The notes: a model not told the origin generated them from the sequence alone. A DNA stretch of 13,789 nt from Cellvibrionales bacterium UBA2034 (GCA_002333095.1 DDBK01000030.1:1251-15039), one strand, 5' to 3'. Shown: positions 1-7,441, counted from the first letter of the stretch. Made by a program: numbers and translations.

Positions 1-594
1 GACGCGGTAATCGCGGTCATTGGCGTGTACCTGTAACGCACCATTCACGCTCTGGATTTTTCCCTGTGGCGGCGGCAGGGAACGCATGAAATGGTAAAAC
101 GTCAGGAGCGGATCGCCCTTGAGCAATGCAGCATTGATGCCGCCAATCGGGCTATACACCGCTTGGGTCAGCTGGTGTTCAAGCGTGGATAAATCATTGG
201 CCTGCAATAACCTTCGCTGTTGTTCGCTGAGTAATACAGTGCGCCACTGATAGTAAAACTGCCCGATAGCGCTGGCTTGCCCAGTTGTCATGCCTGTCAT
301 GGGCTTGCCGAAAAAATCCTGCTGTTGCAGGCTTTTTTCCACGATGGCGGCGGCTTCGGCAGTTTTTTTTGTATCGGTGTCACCGACCAGTATTAACAGT
401 TTGCGACTGACGCCGCTGTTGCTGCGTTGCAAGGCGTGTAGCAGCACGGGATCATCGCGCAGTGCTGGCAGCAATTCCATGATGTTGTTGCGAACCGGTA
501 TGCCAGGCCATATACCGGAAGTGACTGCCAGCAGGGCTGCTGTACTCAGCACAACGAGCAGTGTCAGCCACACGCGTGGCAACAGCTTTTTCAT
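1..594 (-). CDS. apeM: MMPL/RND-family exporter, N-terminal part (runs off the left edge)
   Basis: An open frame of 198 codons runs from an ATG at 594 to the window edge with no stop, so this is the N-terminus of a longer protein. It begins with a basic residue pair and one hydrophobic segment (about residues 5-26). A periplasmic domain follows, starting VRNNIMELLP, a pattern typical of the first periplasmic loop of MMPL/RND transporters, which usually run to about 750-800 residues. In aryl polyene clusters an MMPL pump (ApeM) sits directly after a LolA-like gene, as here, and is thought to move the lipid-linked pigment out of the inner membrane. The ATG overlaps the LolA stop (ATGA), and no clear ribosome binding site is present, so translation is probably coupled. 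The family call rests on the N-terminus and context; the proton-relay membrane segments are outside the window. Confidence 0.8.
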   Translation of the reverse strand, partial: MKKLLPRVWLTLLVVLSTAALLAVTSGIWPGIPVRNNIMELLPALRDDPVLLHALQRSNSGVSRKLLILVGDTDTKKTAEAAAIVEKSLQQQDFFGKPMTGMTTGQASAIGQFYYQWRTVLLSEQQRRLLQANDLSTLEHQLTQAVYSPIGGINAALLKGDPLLTFYHFMRSLPPPQGKIQSVNGALQVHANDRDYRV

Positions 595-1178
595 GGCACT
601 GTGATATTTTTCAGATGAATCGTGGTGCTGTCGCCATTGCTTTCCGCTATCACCACCGTATTGATCACGCCTTCATGGCCGGTGACGGCAATGGTCTTGA
701 TCAGGGGTTGCAGATCAGCACTCAACGGCGTGACCAGTAATTGCCAGTCAGCCAATGCGCCAGTGGCAGTGACAGCGGCCAGTGTGTCATTGTCCTTCCA
801 TTGGCCGCTGAATGTGGCGGTCATCGCTTGTGTCAGTGCGGCAGCAATCGGGTTTTGCCCTACCTGCAGCGTTCTTTCTCCCTGTGTATCGATTTCGCGA
901 ATCGTGTTACGAGTGAGTATGTAACGCAGCGCGTAAGGTTTCTGTATGTCCCAGATAATCGTGTGTTCTTGACCATCGGGATTCTGGTTGATTTGCAACT
1001 CGCCTTCGGTCACCAGTGGTTTGTCCAGCATGGACAATTTTTTTTCCTGCACGAAATAAAAATGCTTTTGTGTCTGGCCGGCCAGATTGGCCAGTATCTG
1101 TTCGCGTAATGGGCTGTCAGCAGCAACAACTGGCGCGACAAGGAATAAACATGCCAGCCACACACAGAGGCGCTTCAT
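591..1178 (-). CDS. LolA-like periplasmic lipoprotein carrier
   Basis: A 195-residue protein. The ATG at 1178 overlaps the thioesterase stop (ATGA), and the residues from it form a clear signal peptide (basic MKR, hydrophobic core, likely cleavage after PVVAA near residue 20). The longer open frame upstream lacks signal character and would overlap the previous gene by about 100 bp, so I reject it. The mature part shows the LolA-like pattern: an F-x-Q-x-K stretch (residues 42-47), the L-x-x-L-D-K-P-L-x-x-x-G start of the half-barrel strands, and a W-x-I-x-x-P element (76-81). LolA proteins carry lipoproteins across the periplasm. Paralogues in aryl polyene clusters (ApeL type, by position) are thought to carry the pigment-lipid with the MMPL pump encoded immediately downstream. 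It is shorter and more divergent than housekeeping LolA, which fits a dedicated role. Confidence 0.82.
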   Translation of the reverse strand: MKRLCVWLACLFLVAPVVAADSPLREQILANLAGQTQKHFYFVQEKKLSMLDKPLVTEGELQINQNPDGQEHTIIWDIQKPYALRYILTRNTIREIDTQGERTLQVGQNPIAAALTQAMTATFSGQWKDNDTLAAVTATGALADWQLLVTPLSADLQPLIKTIAVTGHEGVINTVVIAESNGDSTTIHLKNITVP

Positions 1179-1648
1179 GATAACAAGCCCGTGGCAGGTG
1201 GTTGGTTCAGTGCCATTTTTTTCTGTTGGTAGTCGACCAGTTTTTCGCGCAGCAAGGGAGGCGACACAAAACACATTTCCTTCGTTCGCATATCAACAGC
1301 TACCTGGATGGAGTACGCCTTGCTCAACTTTTCGCCTGTGTGGGCATCAGTGATCAGGAACTCAATCTTGAGCCGGTTTTCAAATTCAGTCAGTGTGGCG
1401 CAAACGCAAATACGCTGTTTGAAATGCAGTGGCTTGATGTACTTGATGCGCATATCAATGATGGGCCACGCATAGCCGGAATCGCGCATACGCGGGTAAT
1501 CGTATTCAATGCAGTCGAGCAATGCGCAGCGTGCTATTTCCAGATAGCGCGGATAATTGCCATGCCAGACAATCTCCATGGCATCGATATCCTGGAATGG
1601 AATCTCGATATCGATGGTAGTGCTGATTGGCAGTAAGGTGTCGGTCAT
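1175..1648 (-). CDS. apeK: Hotdog-fold acyl thioesterase (4HBT / YbgC type)
   Basis: A 157-residue protein of the usual size for single-hotdog thioesterases. The 4HBT signature lies at residues 18-39: F-Q-D-I-D-A-M-E-I-V-W-H-G-N-Y followed by Y-L-E-I-A-R. Asp20 or Asp22 is the likely catalytic acid, and the H-G-N-Y part lies at the start of the long central helix. These enzymes hydrolyse acyl-CoA or acyl-ACP thioesters in the cytoplasm. In aryl polyene clusters the homologue (ApeK) lies beside the LolA/MMPL genes and is assigned to chain release or removal of stalled chains from the ACP. The start at 1648 has no strong ribosome binding site and follows a 49-bp gap after the lipoprotein gene, the second longest gap in the block. 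The stop overlaps the LolA-like start. Confidence 0.85.
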   Translation of the reverse strand: MTDTLLPISTTIDIEIPFQDIDAMEIVWHGNYPRYLEIARCALLDCIEYDYPRMRDSGYAWPIIDMRIKYIKPLHFKQRICVCATLTEFENRLKIEFLITDAHTGEKLSKAYSIQVAVDMRTKEMCFVSPPLLREKLVDYQQKKMALNQPPATGLLS

Positions 1649-1697
1649 GCATCTGGCTTCGCTGGCAAGTGGAGCCGGTATTCTACCCGACCGCCGA

Positions 1698-2264
1698 TTA
1701 CGGCAATGCCTCTATTTGCAGGCAGTAGTCACGTTCCAGATGGCAGTAGCGCGTCTGGTGCCCATCATACTCAATCCGGATAACAGTCATGGCCTGCGCA
1801 TTCAGCAGGATGCGTTCACGGATAGTGCCGCGGGTGTTTTCAGTCAGGCTGCTGCCAGAAGGCAGGGCGCGTTGCAGCGCAGCAAGATCCAGTGTGGCCA
1901 GCTCGAAATCTGCCAACACGTAGCTGCCATCAAAAGGCGCGGTGAATAGTGGTGACTGCCAGCTTTCCACAGTCTTGCCGTCAAACGAGAGGCTGAACAG
2001 GCGAGTGCCGGTTGGCGTCAGGCCGGCCATTACTACCTGTTGGGGTGAAGCCTGTACCTGCATGATCAGGGTATGTTGTTGCTCGCGGTAACGCGCATGG
2101 ATTTTTTGTGTGAGCGCGATATCCCGTGTGGGCAGCAACAGCTGCATCGGTATCCCGTTGGCTACATTGACAGTGGAAACCGGTTGCACTGAGGTGCAGC
2201 CAGCCAGAAACAGTGTGTGTAACAAGTTGATCGTCAGTAGCGTAAGGATTTTTGCGATTTTCAC
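1698..2264 (-). CDS. DUF3261-type outer-membrane lipoprotein of aryl polyene clusters
   Basis: A 188-residue protein starting with GTG at 2264, whose bases overlap the stop of the preceding gene (GTGA). It has an N-terminal basic/hydrophobic signal ending in a lipobox, F-L-A-G-C, with the lipidated Cys at residue 23. Thr and Ser at +2 and +3 do not give the inner-membrane retention signal, so outer-membrane sorting is expected. The rest is a predicted beta-rich domain with a paired-Cys motif near the end (Y-C-H-L-E-R-D-Y-C). The overall pattern and the position beside LolA, MMPL and ketosynthase genes match the DUF3261 lipoproteins (ApeN type) of aryl polyene clusters. Their function is not established; a role in receiving or anchoring the pigment at the outer membrane is inference. 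The family call is from pattern memory and should be tested by profile search. Confidence 0.75.
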   Translation of the reverse strand: MKIAKILTLLTINLLHTLFLAGCTSVQPVSTVNVANGIPMQLLLPTRDIALTQKIHARYREQQHTLIMQVQASPQQVVMAGLTPTGTRLFSLSFDGKTVESWQSPLFTAPFDGSYVLADFELATLDLAALQRALPSGSSLTENTRGTIRERILLNAQAMTVIRIEYDGHQTRYCHLERDYCLQIEALP

Positions 2265-3145
2265 GAGAGTGATACCTGCAATACGTTAAAGCGTCCGGCG
2301 GGATCACTGTCGATGTGCAGCAGTGTGCGTGCAGGACGCAGCTGGAGAAACTGGCCAAGTGTGTTCCCGCAGTGGCTGTCGTACCAGGGTGGCTCAGGTG
2401 AAGCCGCCCATGCGCTACATCCGGTCAAGTGTTGCAATAACAACCGGGTTGGCGTGTCGATATGTTGGCCGCAAGCCAGCACGGTATTTGCTGGCGATTG
2501 TGGCGATAGAAATTGTGTTGCCAGCCATTGCTGTAGAGCGTCTTTGTCCGGCAGCAAGATGACGGCCTCTATCGTCGCCAGTGTTGTGCCCGGATACGTG
2601 TCATTCGAGAGCAGGAACCAGTGACTGCCTTCACCGACAGCTGTGTCTGCAGGCACGCACAACCGTGTGCGGTGATCGGCAAGTGGCATGGTGCAGATAT
2701 CCACTGAACCGACGAGTGCAGATTGCAAAGAACCGTGATCAAGATCCAGTGCGGCTAATTGCAACGCGCTTTCCAGTGGTGCATGGCGGCGGGTAACAAA
2801 GTGGCTGCGCCCATGTAACCCGAAATGTTTCGCAAGATAAAAACAGGCGGAGTTGCTTACGGTATTGATAAAACTGAGTGGCTTGGGCGGTAACCCGTGT
2901 TCTACCATTTGTTCCAGAACATCGAGTGTGATTTCCAGATCACCGCGCCCTGATGTGAGATAAACGCCGGTATTTTTTGGCGCTGGATTCGCTGTCAGGC
3001 AGCGGCCAGCACCGATCAGTGCCAGCTGGATAAAGCGGCCTACACGCCGCACCGGTTCGCCTGTGGCCTCTTTGACCAATTCTTTTAATGGTGGCAGCGC
3101 GTCTTCTATTTTTTCAGCGTAATGGCCGTGGGCGATAATTTTCAT
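2261..3145 (-). CDS. Ketosynthase-like chain-length-factor partner lacking the active-site Cys
   Basis: A 294-residue thiolase-fold protein, shorter than a full ketosynthase (about 390-420). It has the N-S-x-C-F-Y-L-A-K helix (about 97-106) used by ketosynthases for dimer contacts. Next comes a segment that aligns with the catalytic-Cys elbow: G-L-H-G-R-S-H-F-V-T-R-R-H-A-P-L-E-S-A-L. At the position of the nucleophilic Cys there is His121, and I find no later H-G-T or G-H-T active-site His motif. It therefore cannot condense chains alone. Its gene overlaps that of the complete ketosynthase upstream (ATGA), so I infer a KS-CLF heterodimer, like the KS-CLF pair known in aryl polyene synthesis (ApeO with ApeC) and in type II polyketide systems. 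GGGAG at 3153-3157 is a good ribosome binding site, 7 nt before the ATG. Confidence 0.78.
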   Translation of the reverse strand: MKIIAHGHYAEKIEDALPPLKELVKEATGEPVRRVGRFIQLALIGAGRCLTANPAPKNTGVYLTSGRGDLEITLDVLEQMVEHGLPPKPLSFINTVSNSACFYLAKHFGLHGRSHFVTRRHAPLESALQLAALDLDHGSLQSALVGSVDICTMPLADHRTRLCVPADTAVGEGSHWFLLSNDTYPGTTLATIEAVILLPDKDALQQWLATQFLSPQSPANTVLACGQHIDTPTRLLLQHLTGCSAWAASPEPPWYDSHCGNTLGQFLQLRPARTLLHIDSDPAGRFNVLQVSLS

Positions 3146-4305
3146 CGGGCATCTCCCGTGCCGATCAACAGGGCCGTGTTGTTACCGCCAAACCCGAAAT
3201 AATCCAGCAAGTAAATGCCTGCTGCTGGCACTGCGGGTGTTTGAACCAGGGAGATTCCCAACACGGTGTTATCCGCGCCAATGCCTGTGGTGGCGGGTAT
3301 AAACCCGTTCGACAATGCTTGCCAGAAAAGAATCAGTTCTGTGAGGCCGCACGCACCCAGCGTGTGGCCAATAAACGGTTTCAATGCGCATACAGGTGGT
3401 AGCGTTGAACCGGAAAAAATACGCAACAAGCCTGCAGCTTCTGCTTCATCATTGAGAAGGCTTGCTGTGCCATGTGCCTTGATGGCGGTAATCGCTGTGT
3501 GCGAAATACCTGCTTCCGCCAGTGCTGCTGCAATCACAGCTGCTACAGAAGAACCATCTGCATTGGCTGCCGACATGCTGTGTGTATCGCACATATTCGC
3601 GCCGCCAAGCAGCCGAAAATCGCTATCGTTGCCAGGGCCTAACAGCAATGCACTGGCAGCTTCCCCCAGTACAAGGCCATCGCGTGCTGCATCGAAAGGT
3701 TTCATCACAGAACGTGTGAGCAAACCCAGGCCGTGAAAGCCTAACGCGGTGATGTGGTTGATCACTTCCACACCCAGTACCAGTGCATAACGAATCTTGC
3801 CGGCTTGTATCAGGCGCGATGCATACCACAAGGCATTGGCGCTGCTGGTGCAGGCAGTATTGAAACTGAAGTCAGGTCCGCGAAAGCCGAAGCGCTGGCG
3901 CACGGCTTCGCCGAGTTTGCCAAATGACGGCGAGTCTTCCATCGGAATGGCATCGTTACGCACAGTGTGCGCGTGTTGATAGCTGTATTCAGATAATGAA
4001 ATATCAAAAGAAGACGAGCCGATGAAAAGTGAAATTCCTGCACGATCCGCTCCATCCAGCCCTGCAGCGGCCAATGCCTGCTCGATGACATGGTCGATAA
4101 CAGTATCAAGGCGTTGTGTGATGTCAGCCAGTGGAAAATCGGCCAATAATTTGTACGGTACGCATTCATGGATTGTGCCGATATCACAATTAACTGGCTG
4201 TGGTGGCAGGGGCGCGCGCTGCAGTGCAGCCAGTTGTGCGGCCATGCCTGTCCCAAGATGGGTAGCGATCCCTGCACCCAGAAAGCAGGCCTGGTTCATT
4301 GCCAT
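3142..4305 (-). CDS. Beta-ketoacyl-ACP synthase (catalytic KS, partner of the Cys-less protein)
   Basis: A 387-residue type II ketosynthase with the full catalytic set: nucleophile Cys152 in N-T-A-C-T-S-S-A, His278 in K-A-H-G-T-A, Lys309 and His314 in L-K-P-F-I-G-H-T-L-G-A-C-G, and a C-terminal F-G-F-G-G-N-N-T loop. It would catalyse decarboxylative condensation of malonyl-ACP with an acyl chain in the cytoplasm. The gene follows the ACP gene by 4 bp and overlaps the degenerate ketosynthase-like gene by 4 bp, so ACP, KS and chain-length-factor candidate form a compact unit. The ATG at 4305 is used; a second Met two codons later (4299) is equally possible. It is one of three complete ketosynthases in the window, and which one starts and which one extends the polyene cannot be told from sequence alone. 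Confidence 0.9.
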   Translation of the reverse strand: MAMNQACFLGAGIATHLGTGMAAQLAALQRAPLPPQPVNCDIGTIHECVPYKLLADFPLADITQRLDTVIDHVIEQALAAAGLDGADRAGISLFIGSSSFDISLSEYSYQHAHTVRNDAIPMEDSPSFGKLGEAVRQRFGFRGPDFSFNTACTSSANALWYASRLIQAGKIRYALVLGVEVINHITALGFHGLGLLTRSVMKPFDAARDGLVLGEAASALLLGPGNDSDFRLLGGANMCDTHSMSAANADGSSVAAVIAAALAEAGISHTAITAIKAHGTASLLNDEAEAAGLLRIFSGSTLPPVCALKPFIGHTLGACGLTELILFWQALSNGFIPATTGIGADNTVLGISLVQTPAVPAAGIYLLDYFGFGGNNTALLIGTGDAR

Positions 4306-4309
4306 AACA

Positions 4310-4594
4310 TCAATCGCGCTGGAAGTTGAGGATAGTATCAGCGAGCGTGTTAACCGATTTCAGTGCACGCCTTGCTTCCGGTCCACCTTCAATGCTGACG
4401 CCGTAACGGTTTTTGACGGCCATTGAAATTTGTAATGCGTCCAGTGAATCCAGATCCAGGTCGCCACCGATCAGGATGGCATCGTCATCAATACTGCCGG
4501 GTTCAATATCTTTATCGCATTCCACCACGATCAGTGATTTCAGATCTGTTTTCAGGCTGGCAAGATCAAGCGTGGTGAGATCCACAGTGGTCAT
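4310..4594 (-). CDS. Acyl carrier protein
   Basis: A 94-residue acidic carrier protein. The phosphopantetheine attachment site is Ser50 in G-G-D-L-D-L-D-S-L-D-A-L-Q-I, preceded by the usual helix I and followed by helices II-III (M-A-V-K-N-R-Y-G-V). It would carry the growing aryl polyene chain as a thioester between ketosynthases, ketoreductase and dehydratase, after activation by a phosphopantetheinyl transferase that is not in this window. The open frame extends much further upstream, but those codons lie inside the ABC permease in another frame. The real start is the ATG at 4594, which overlaps the permease stop (ATGA) and has CCGGAG 6 nt upstream. Aryl polyene clusters commonly have two ACPs; only this one is visible. 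Confidence 0.93.
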   Translation of the reverse strand: MTTVDLTTLDLASLKTDLKSLIVVECDKDIEPGSIDDDAILIGGDLDLDSLDALQISMAVKNRYGVSIEGGPEARRALKSVNTLADTILNFQRD

Positions 4595-5790
4595 GTATTT
4601 CTCCGGAATAGTACGAGTGCCAGTGCAATGGTGACGGCGCCAAACAGGAATAATGAACCGGCTTCTGGCAGCACGTCCTTTACACCGCCGCTGCGCAGGA
4701 AAATATCCAGAAAACCTTCCAGGCCCCACGCCATGGGGGAAAAGCCTGCAATCTGCTGCATGCTGTCCGGCATCACAAAACGCGGCACCATGATGCCACC
4801 CAGCGCAGCGAGCAGGATATTGCCCACCCCGCCCAGTGTGGTGGCCTGATCGGTTGTGCGCGCTACCACCGCGATCAGGATGCCATACCCGAGTGCCGCT
4901 ATGCTCAGGCAGACAGACATCAACAACAGGCCCGCCAGTGAGTGACCGAGTGTCAGGCTGTCTGCGCCAAATAGTGGCATCAGGTATACGCCCACGGTGA
5001 GCATCAGCAACACCTGGATCTGGTTGATCACAAAATACGGAACCAGTTTGCCGATGACTGGCAGCGCCAGTGGAACCGGCAAGGTGCGTAAACGGCGCAG
5101 TGTTCCCTGCTGGCGCTCGCTGATCAGCGTGTTGGCCAATGGCACGACAGAAAAAAACATCGCAAATACCAGCCATGCCGGCACGCTCTGTTGAACAGAG
5201 GTGGGTTGAGCAGAAGCAGGTTGAACAGAAGTAGTTTGGTTTTTTTGATAACTGTATTGGATAGTGACCGGGTTGCTATTGAGTGCGTCTTCATCGATGC
5301 CATCATCCAGTGAGAAATCGCTGTCCAGCGCGCGCTTCATCTTGATATTGCGCAATAATGCTTCGATGCGCTGCTTGCTCATTGCTTCGCCGACTACTGC
5401 AGTAAAAATCGCTTCGATCTGCGGGTTCGTGGCAGGCGCTACGAGAATCTCCGCGTGTAAATCATTGTTATTTTGCTGCAGTGTTAACAGGAAAGCGGCT
5501 TCATCGTGACGGATTTTTTCGGGTGCGCTGAGAGTGTCCGTCACATGCCAGGAAAAAACATCGCGTTGTTCCAGCAGCTTGATGACGCTGGCTGCGCTGT
5601 CGCTTCTTGCCTGGTCATCCACGAGCACAGCAATTTTCTGGCCGCCAGCATTTTGTGCAAACTGGCTTTGCAACGCGAGTGACATGATCAGGATAAATGC
5701 AACTGGCATCACAAATAACAGCAGCAAACCATGTATGTCGCGCAGCAATAGCAGCAGTTCTTTTTTGATGGTGGCGATTAATGCAGTCAT
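4591..5790 (-). CDS. ABC-2 type exporter permease
   Basis: A 399-residue membrane protein with the ABC-2 permease layout. It has an N-terminal membrane segment (about 21-40: G-L-L-L-L-F-V-M-P-V-A-F), a large extracytoplasmic domain (about 41-203), then about five membrane segments from 204 to 394, including E-R-Q-Q-G-T-L-R-R-L-R-T-L-P after the second segment, a hallmark of this family (as in YhhJ/DrrB-like permeases). It pairs with the ATPase encoded just upstream to form a lipid, drug or pigment exporter. A TTG at 5808 that overlaps the ATPase stop would add six residues. I prefer the ATG at 5790 because AGGAA lies 7 nt before it. The extracytoplasmic domain contains a 5-residue repeat (187-201) from a 15-bp tandem repeat. 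Substrate unknown; the aryl polyene is the natural guess from context. Confidence 0.9.
   Translation of the reverse strand: MTALIATIKKELLLLLRDIHGLLLLFVMPVAFILIMSLALQSQFAQNAGGQKIAVLVDDQARSDSAASVIKLLEQRDVFSWHVTDTLSAPEKIRHDEAAFLLTLQQNNNDLHAEILVAPATNPQIEAIFTAVVGEAMSKQRIEALLRNIKMKRALDSDFSLDDGIDEDALNSNPVTIQYSYQKNQTTSVQPASAQPTSVQQSVPAWLVFAMFFSVVPLANTLISERQQGTLRRLRTLPVPLALPVIGKLVPYFVINQIQVLLMLTVGVYLMPLFGADSLTLGHSLAGLLLMSVCLSIAALGYGILIAVVARTTDQATTLGGVGNILLAALGGIMVPRFVMPDSMQQIAGFSPMAWGLEGFLDIFLRSGGVKDVLPEAGSLFLFGAVTIALALVLFRRNT
4601..4606 (-). promoter_or_regulatory. Ribosome binding site of the ACP gene
   Basis: CCGGAG on the minus strand, 6 nt before the ATG at 4594. It decides the short ACP start over the much longer open frame that reads back into the permease gene. 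Confidence 0.7.
5190..5234. repeat. Three imperfect 15-bp tandem repeats inside the permease gene
   Basis: Three head-to-tail 15-bp units start at 5190, 5205 and 5220; each begins GTTGA on the plus strand and they differ at a few bases. On the coding strand they give the pentapeptides TSVQP, ASAQP and TSVQQ (permease residues 187-201), a flexible stretch just before the second membrane segment. The frame is preserved because the unit is a multiple of three. Confidence 0.85.
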
Positions 5791-5797
5791 CTGCGCG

Positions 5798-5802
5798 TTC
5801 CT
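5798..5802 (-). promoter_or_regulatory. Ribosome binding site favouring the ATG start of the permease
   Basis: AGGAA on the minus strand, 7 nt before the ATG at 5790. It supports that start over the TTG at 5808, which has no comparable site. Confidence 0.5.
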
Positions 5803-5804
5803 GC

Positions 5805-6581
5805 TCAATCCCGCAATGCGTGGTGTGTCAGCGAGAGATAGAAATCCTCCAGTCGCTGTGCGTTTTGCCGGGCAGGCAGTGCCGGCATATCAGCAGCACG
5901 TGCCAGTATGTTGGCCAGCGAGTCCTGCACCAGCAGTTTGCCATGATCGATAATGGCTATCGCGTCACAGATCGACTGGATTTCTTCCATGTAATGGGAG
6001 GTATAGATAATAGTCATGCCGGCGCGTTGTAATCCGGCAATGGATTCAAGAATAAAATGGCGTGACTGCGCATCGATACCTACGGTTGGTTCATCCAGGA
6101 ACAATAGTTCAGGTTGGTTCAGCAAGCCGAGTGCAAGATTGAGCCGGCGCCGAACGCCCCCAGAACAGGATGATGCGCGCTGGTGCAACAGGTCATCCAG
6201 CCCACACACCTGTACTGCAAAATCAATACGTGCGCGTTTGTGCGCGCCTTGTAATCCATAGAATCCTGCAAAGCAGTCGAGGTTTTCCTGCAAGGTCAGC
6301 GTCGGGTAGAACGCATAATCCTGTGGCACGAGCGAAATGTATTCATGCAGCTTGCGCGTATTGGACAGGCGTTCGCCGTTGATCCGGATGTCGCCATGCT
6401 GCGGCAAAAGAATACCTGTCAGCAATGCCAGCAACGTGCTTTTGCCTGCCCCGTTTGGCCCCAGCAAACCGAAACAACTGCCAGTGTCTATCGACAGTGT
6501 TATATCGTCCACTGCGGGCAATTTCTCGCCGGGATAATGGAAACGGAGATTGCGGACGGCGATAGCCGGTACAGATTCCAT
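5805..6581 (-). CDS. ABC exporter ATP-binding subunit
   Basis: A 258-residue nucleotide-binding subunit with every motif in order: Walker A G-P-N-G-A-G-K-S (41-48), Q-loop Gln87 in V-P-Q-D, signature C-S-G-G-V (139-143), Walker B L-L-F-L-D-E-P (159-165), D-loop G-I-D (168-170) and H-loop His196 in T-S-H-Y-M-E-E. It is of the ABC-2 exporter (CcmA/NatA/DrrA-like) type, and would power the permease encoded next. The signature departs from the usual LSGGQ, with Cys for Leu and Val for Gln. The start ATG at 6581 shares one base with the methyltransferase stop (TGATG), and there is no clear ribosome binding site, so translation is probably coupled. An ABC transporter within an APE-type cluster is a less common addition to the MMPL pump. 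Confidence 0.95.
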   Translation of the reverse strand: MESVPAIAVRNLRFHYPGEKLPAVDDITLSIDTGSCFGLLGPNGAGKSTLLALLTGILLPQHGDIRINGERLSNTRKLHEYISLVPQDYAFYPTLTLQENLDCFAGFYGLQGAHKRARIDFAVQVCGLDDLLHQRASSCSGGVRRRLNLALGLLNQPELLFLDEPTVGIDAQSRHFILESIAGLQRAGMTIIYTSHYMEEIQSICDAIAIIDHGKLLVQDSLANILARAADMPALPARQNAQRLEDFYLSLTHHALRD

Positions 6582-7441
6582 CAGCGTTTGCGCGCCAGCA
6601 CATGGCGCATAGGCATACCAATTTCCTGTTGTACCAGTTCAAAGCCATGTTGTTGCAGCAATGTTGGCACATCCTGTTTATGCCACGCCACTAGAAAAGG
6701 TTCATGGATCAGGCGGGCCAGTGTGTGAAAGTAAATTCCACGCCACCCATGGTGACGCAATAAAGCAAAAAGATTCTGGTGCAGTTGTAAAGGCGACGGT
6801 TCACAAAAGGCCAGCCATCCACCAGGTTTGAGAATACGCGCCCATTCATCAAAACATCTCGCTATGTAGCGCGGTGGAATTTCGTGCAGAAGAAAACAGG
6901 CAGTTATGGCATCGAAACGCGCATCCGGAAAACCGCTTTGTTCTGCCACGCCCTGCACAAAATGTATGCCCGGCCAGTCATGCGCTGCATGTTTCAACAG
7001 ATAGGGTGACGGGTCCAGTCCCCATACATCCGGAATGCCTGCTTGTTGCAGTGCGCCGGCGAGACCGCCGCCACCACAACCGACATCAAGCACACTGCCG
7101 TTCCTGATGGTGGTGTTTGCGGCCAGTTGTTGTGCAATCTGGATATGACTCTTGCGGATTTCACCCAGCATCACACGGTTGAAGCCGGTGATATAGCCGC
7201 GTGTGAATCGCCGTGAATAATTGCCGTTCGGCAGGTTATGGAATTCCTGCAAAACATATTTCGGAATGGTGTCGGCGCCGGGTACGCCAGCAGGCAGTTG
7301 CACGGGTTTGTTATCAAACCCGAGCGCATGACGTATCAATCGCCAGAGATCACGCGGCCGCCGCAAGTCGAGGCTGTCCGGCCAGGTGTCTGGCAAGGTG
7401 ATCGCAGACCAGTCCGGAGCTGTGTGGTCATGCATCGTCAT
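6581..7441 (-). CDS. Class I SAM-dependent methyltransferase
   Basis: A 286-residue protein. Residues 1-110 form a helical, substrate-facing N-terminus. They are followed by a Rossmann methyltransferase domain with motif I V-L-D-V-G-C-G-G-G-G (118-127), the acidic end of strand 2 (Asp143 in G-L-D-P-S), and the post-strand motif R-I-L-K-P-G-G-W-L (202-210). The acceptor is not readable from the sequence. In aryl polyene clusters methyltransferases act on the aryl head (C-methylation next to the phenol in E. coli and Vibrio products) or O-methylate it, and that is the likely role here. The frame could begin at a TTG (7459), but the ATG at 7441 is preferred; a third Met lies two codons on. No strong ribosome binding site is visible. 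The stop overlaps the ATPase start by one base. Confidence 0.88.
   Translation of the reverse strand: MTMHDHTAPDWSAITLPDTWPDSLDLRRPRDLWRLIRHALGFDNKPVQLPAGVPGADTIPKYVLQEFHNLPNGNYSRRFTRGYITGFNRVMLGEIRKSHIQIAQQLAANTTIRNGSVLDVGCGGGGLAGALQQAGIPDVWGLDPSPYLLKHAAHDWPGIHFVQGVAEQSGFPDARFDAITACFLLHEIPPRYIARCFDEWARILKPGGWLAFCEPSPLQLHQNLFALLRHHGWRGIYFHTLARLIHEPFLVAWHKQDVPTLLQQHGFELVQQEIGMPMRHVLARKR

Noticed and set aside
1179..1274. A 32-codon N-terminal extension of the LolA-like protein.
   Set aside because: It would bury the signal peptide inside the protein and overlap the thioesterase gene. The ATG at 1178 forms an ATGA overlap and starts a normal signal sequence.
3340..3380. A short stretch also seen near 8745 and 11285 (complement of the GHTLGA codons), looking like a dispersed DNA repeat.
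   Set aside because: It is the conserved GHTLGA active-site motif of three paralogous ketosynthases, not a repeat element.
4595..5176. Long open frame upstream of, and in frame with, the ACP (a 288-residue reading in total).
   Set aside because: Its first 194 codons lie inside the ABC permease gene in another frame and give a composition with no recognisable fold. The ACP has its own ATG and ribosome binding site at 4594.
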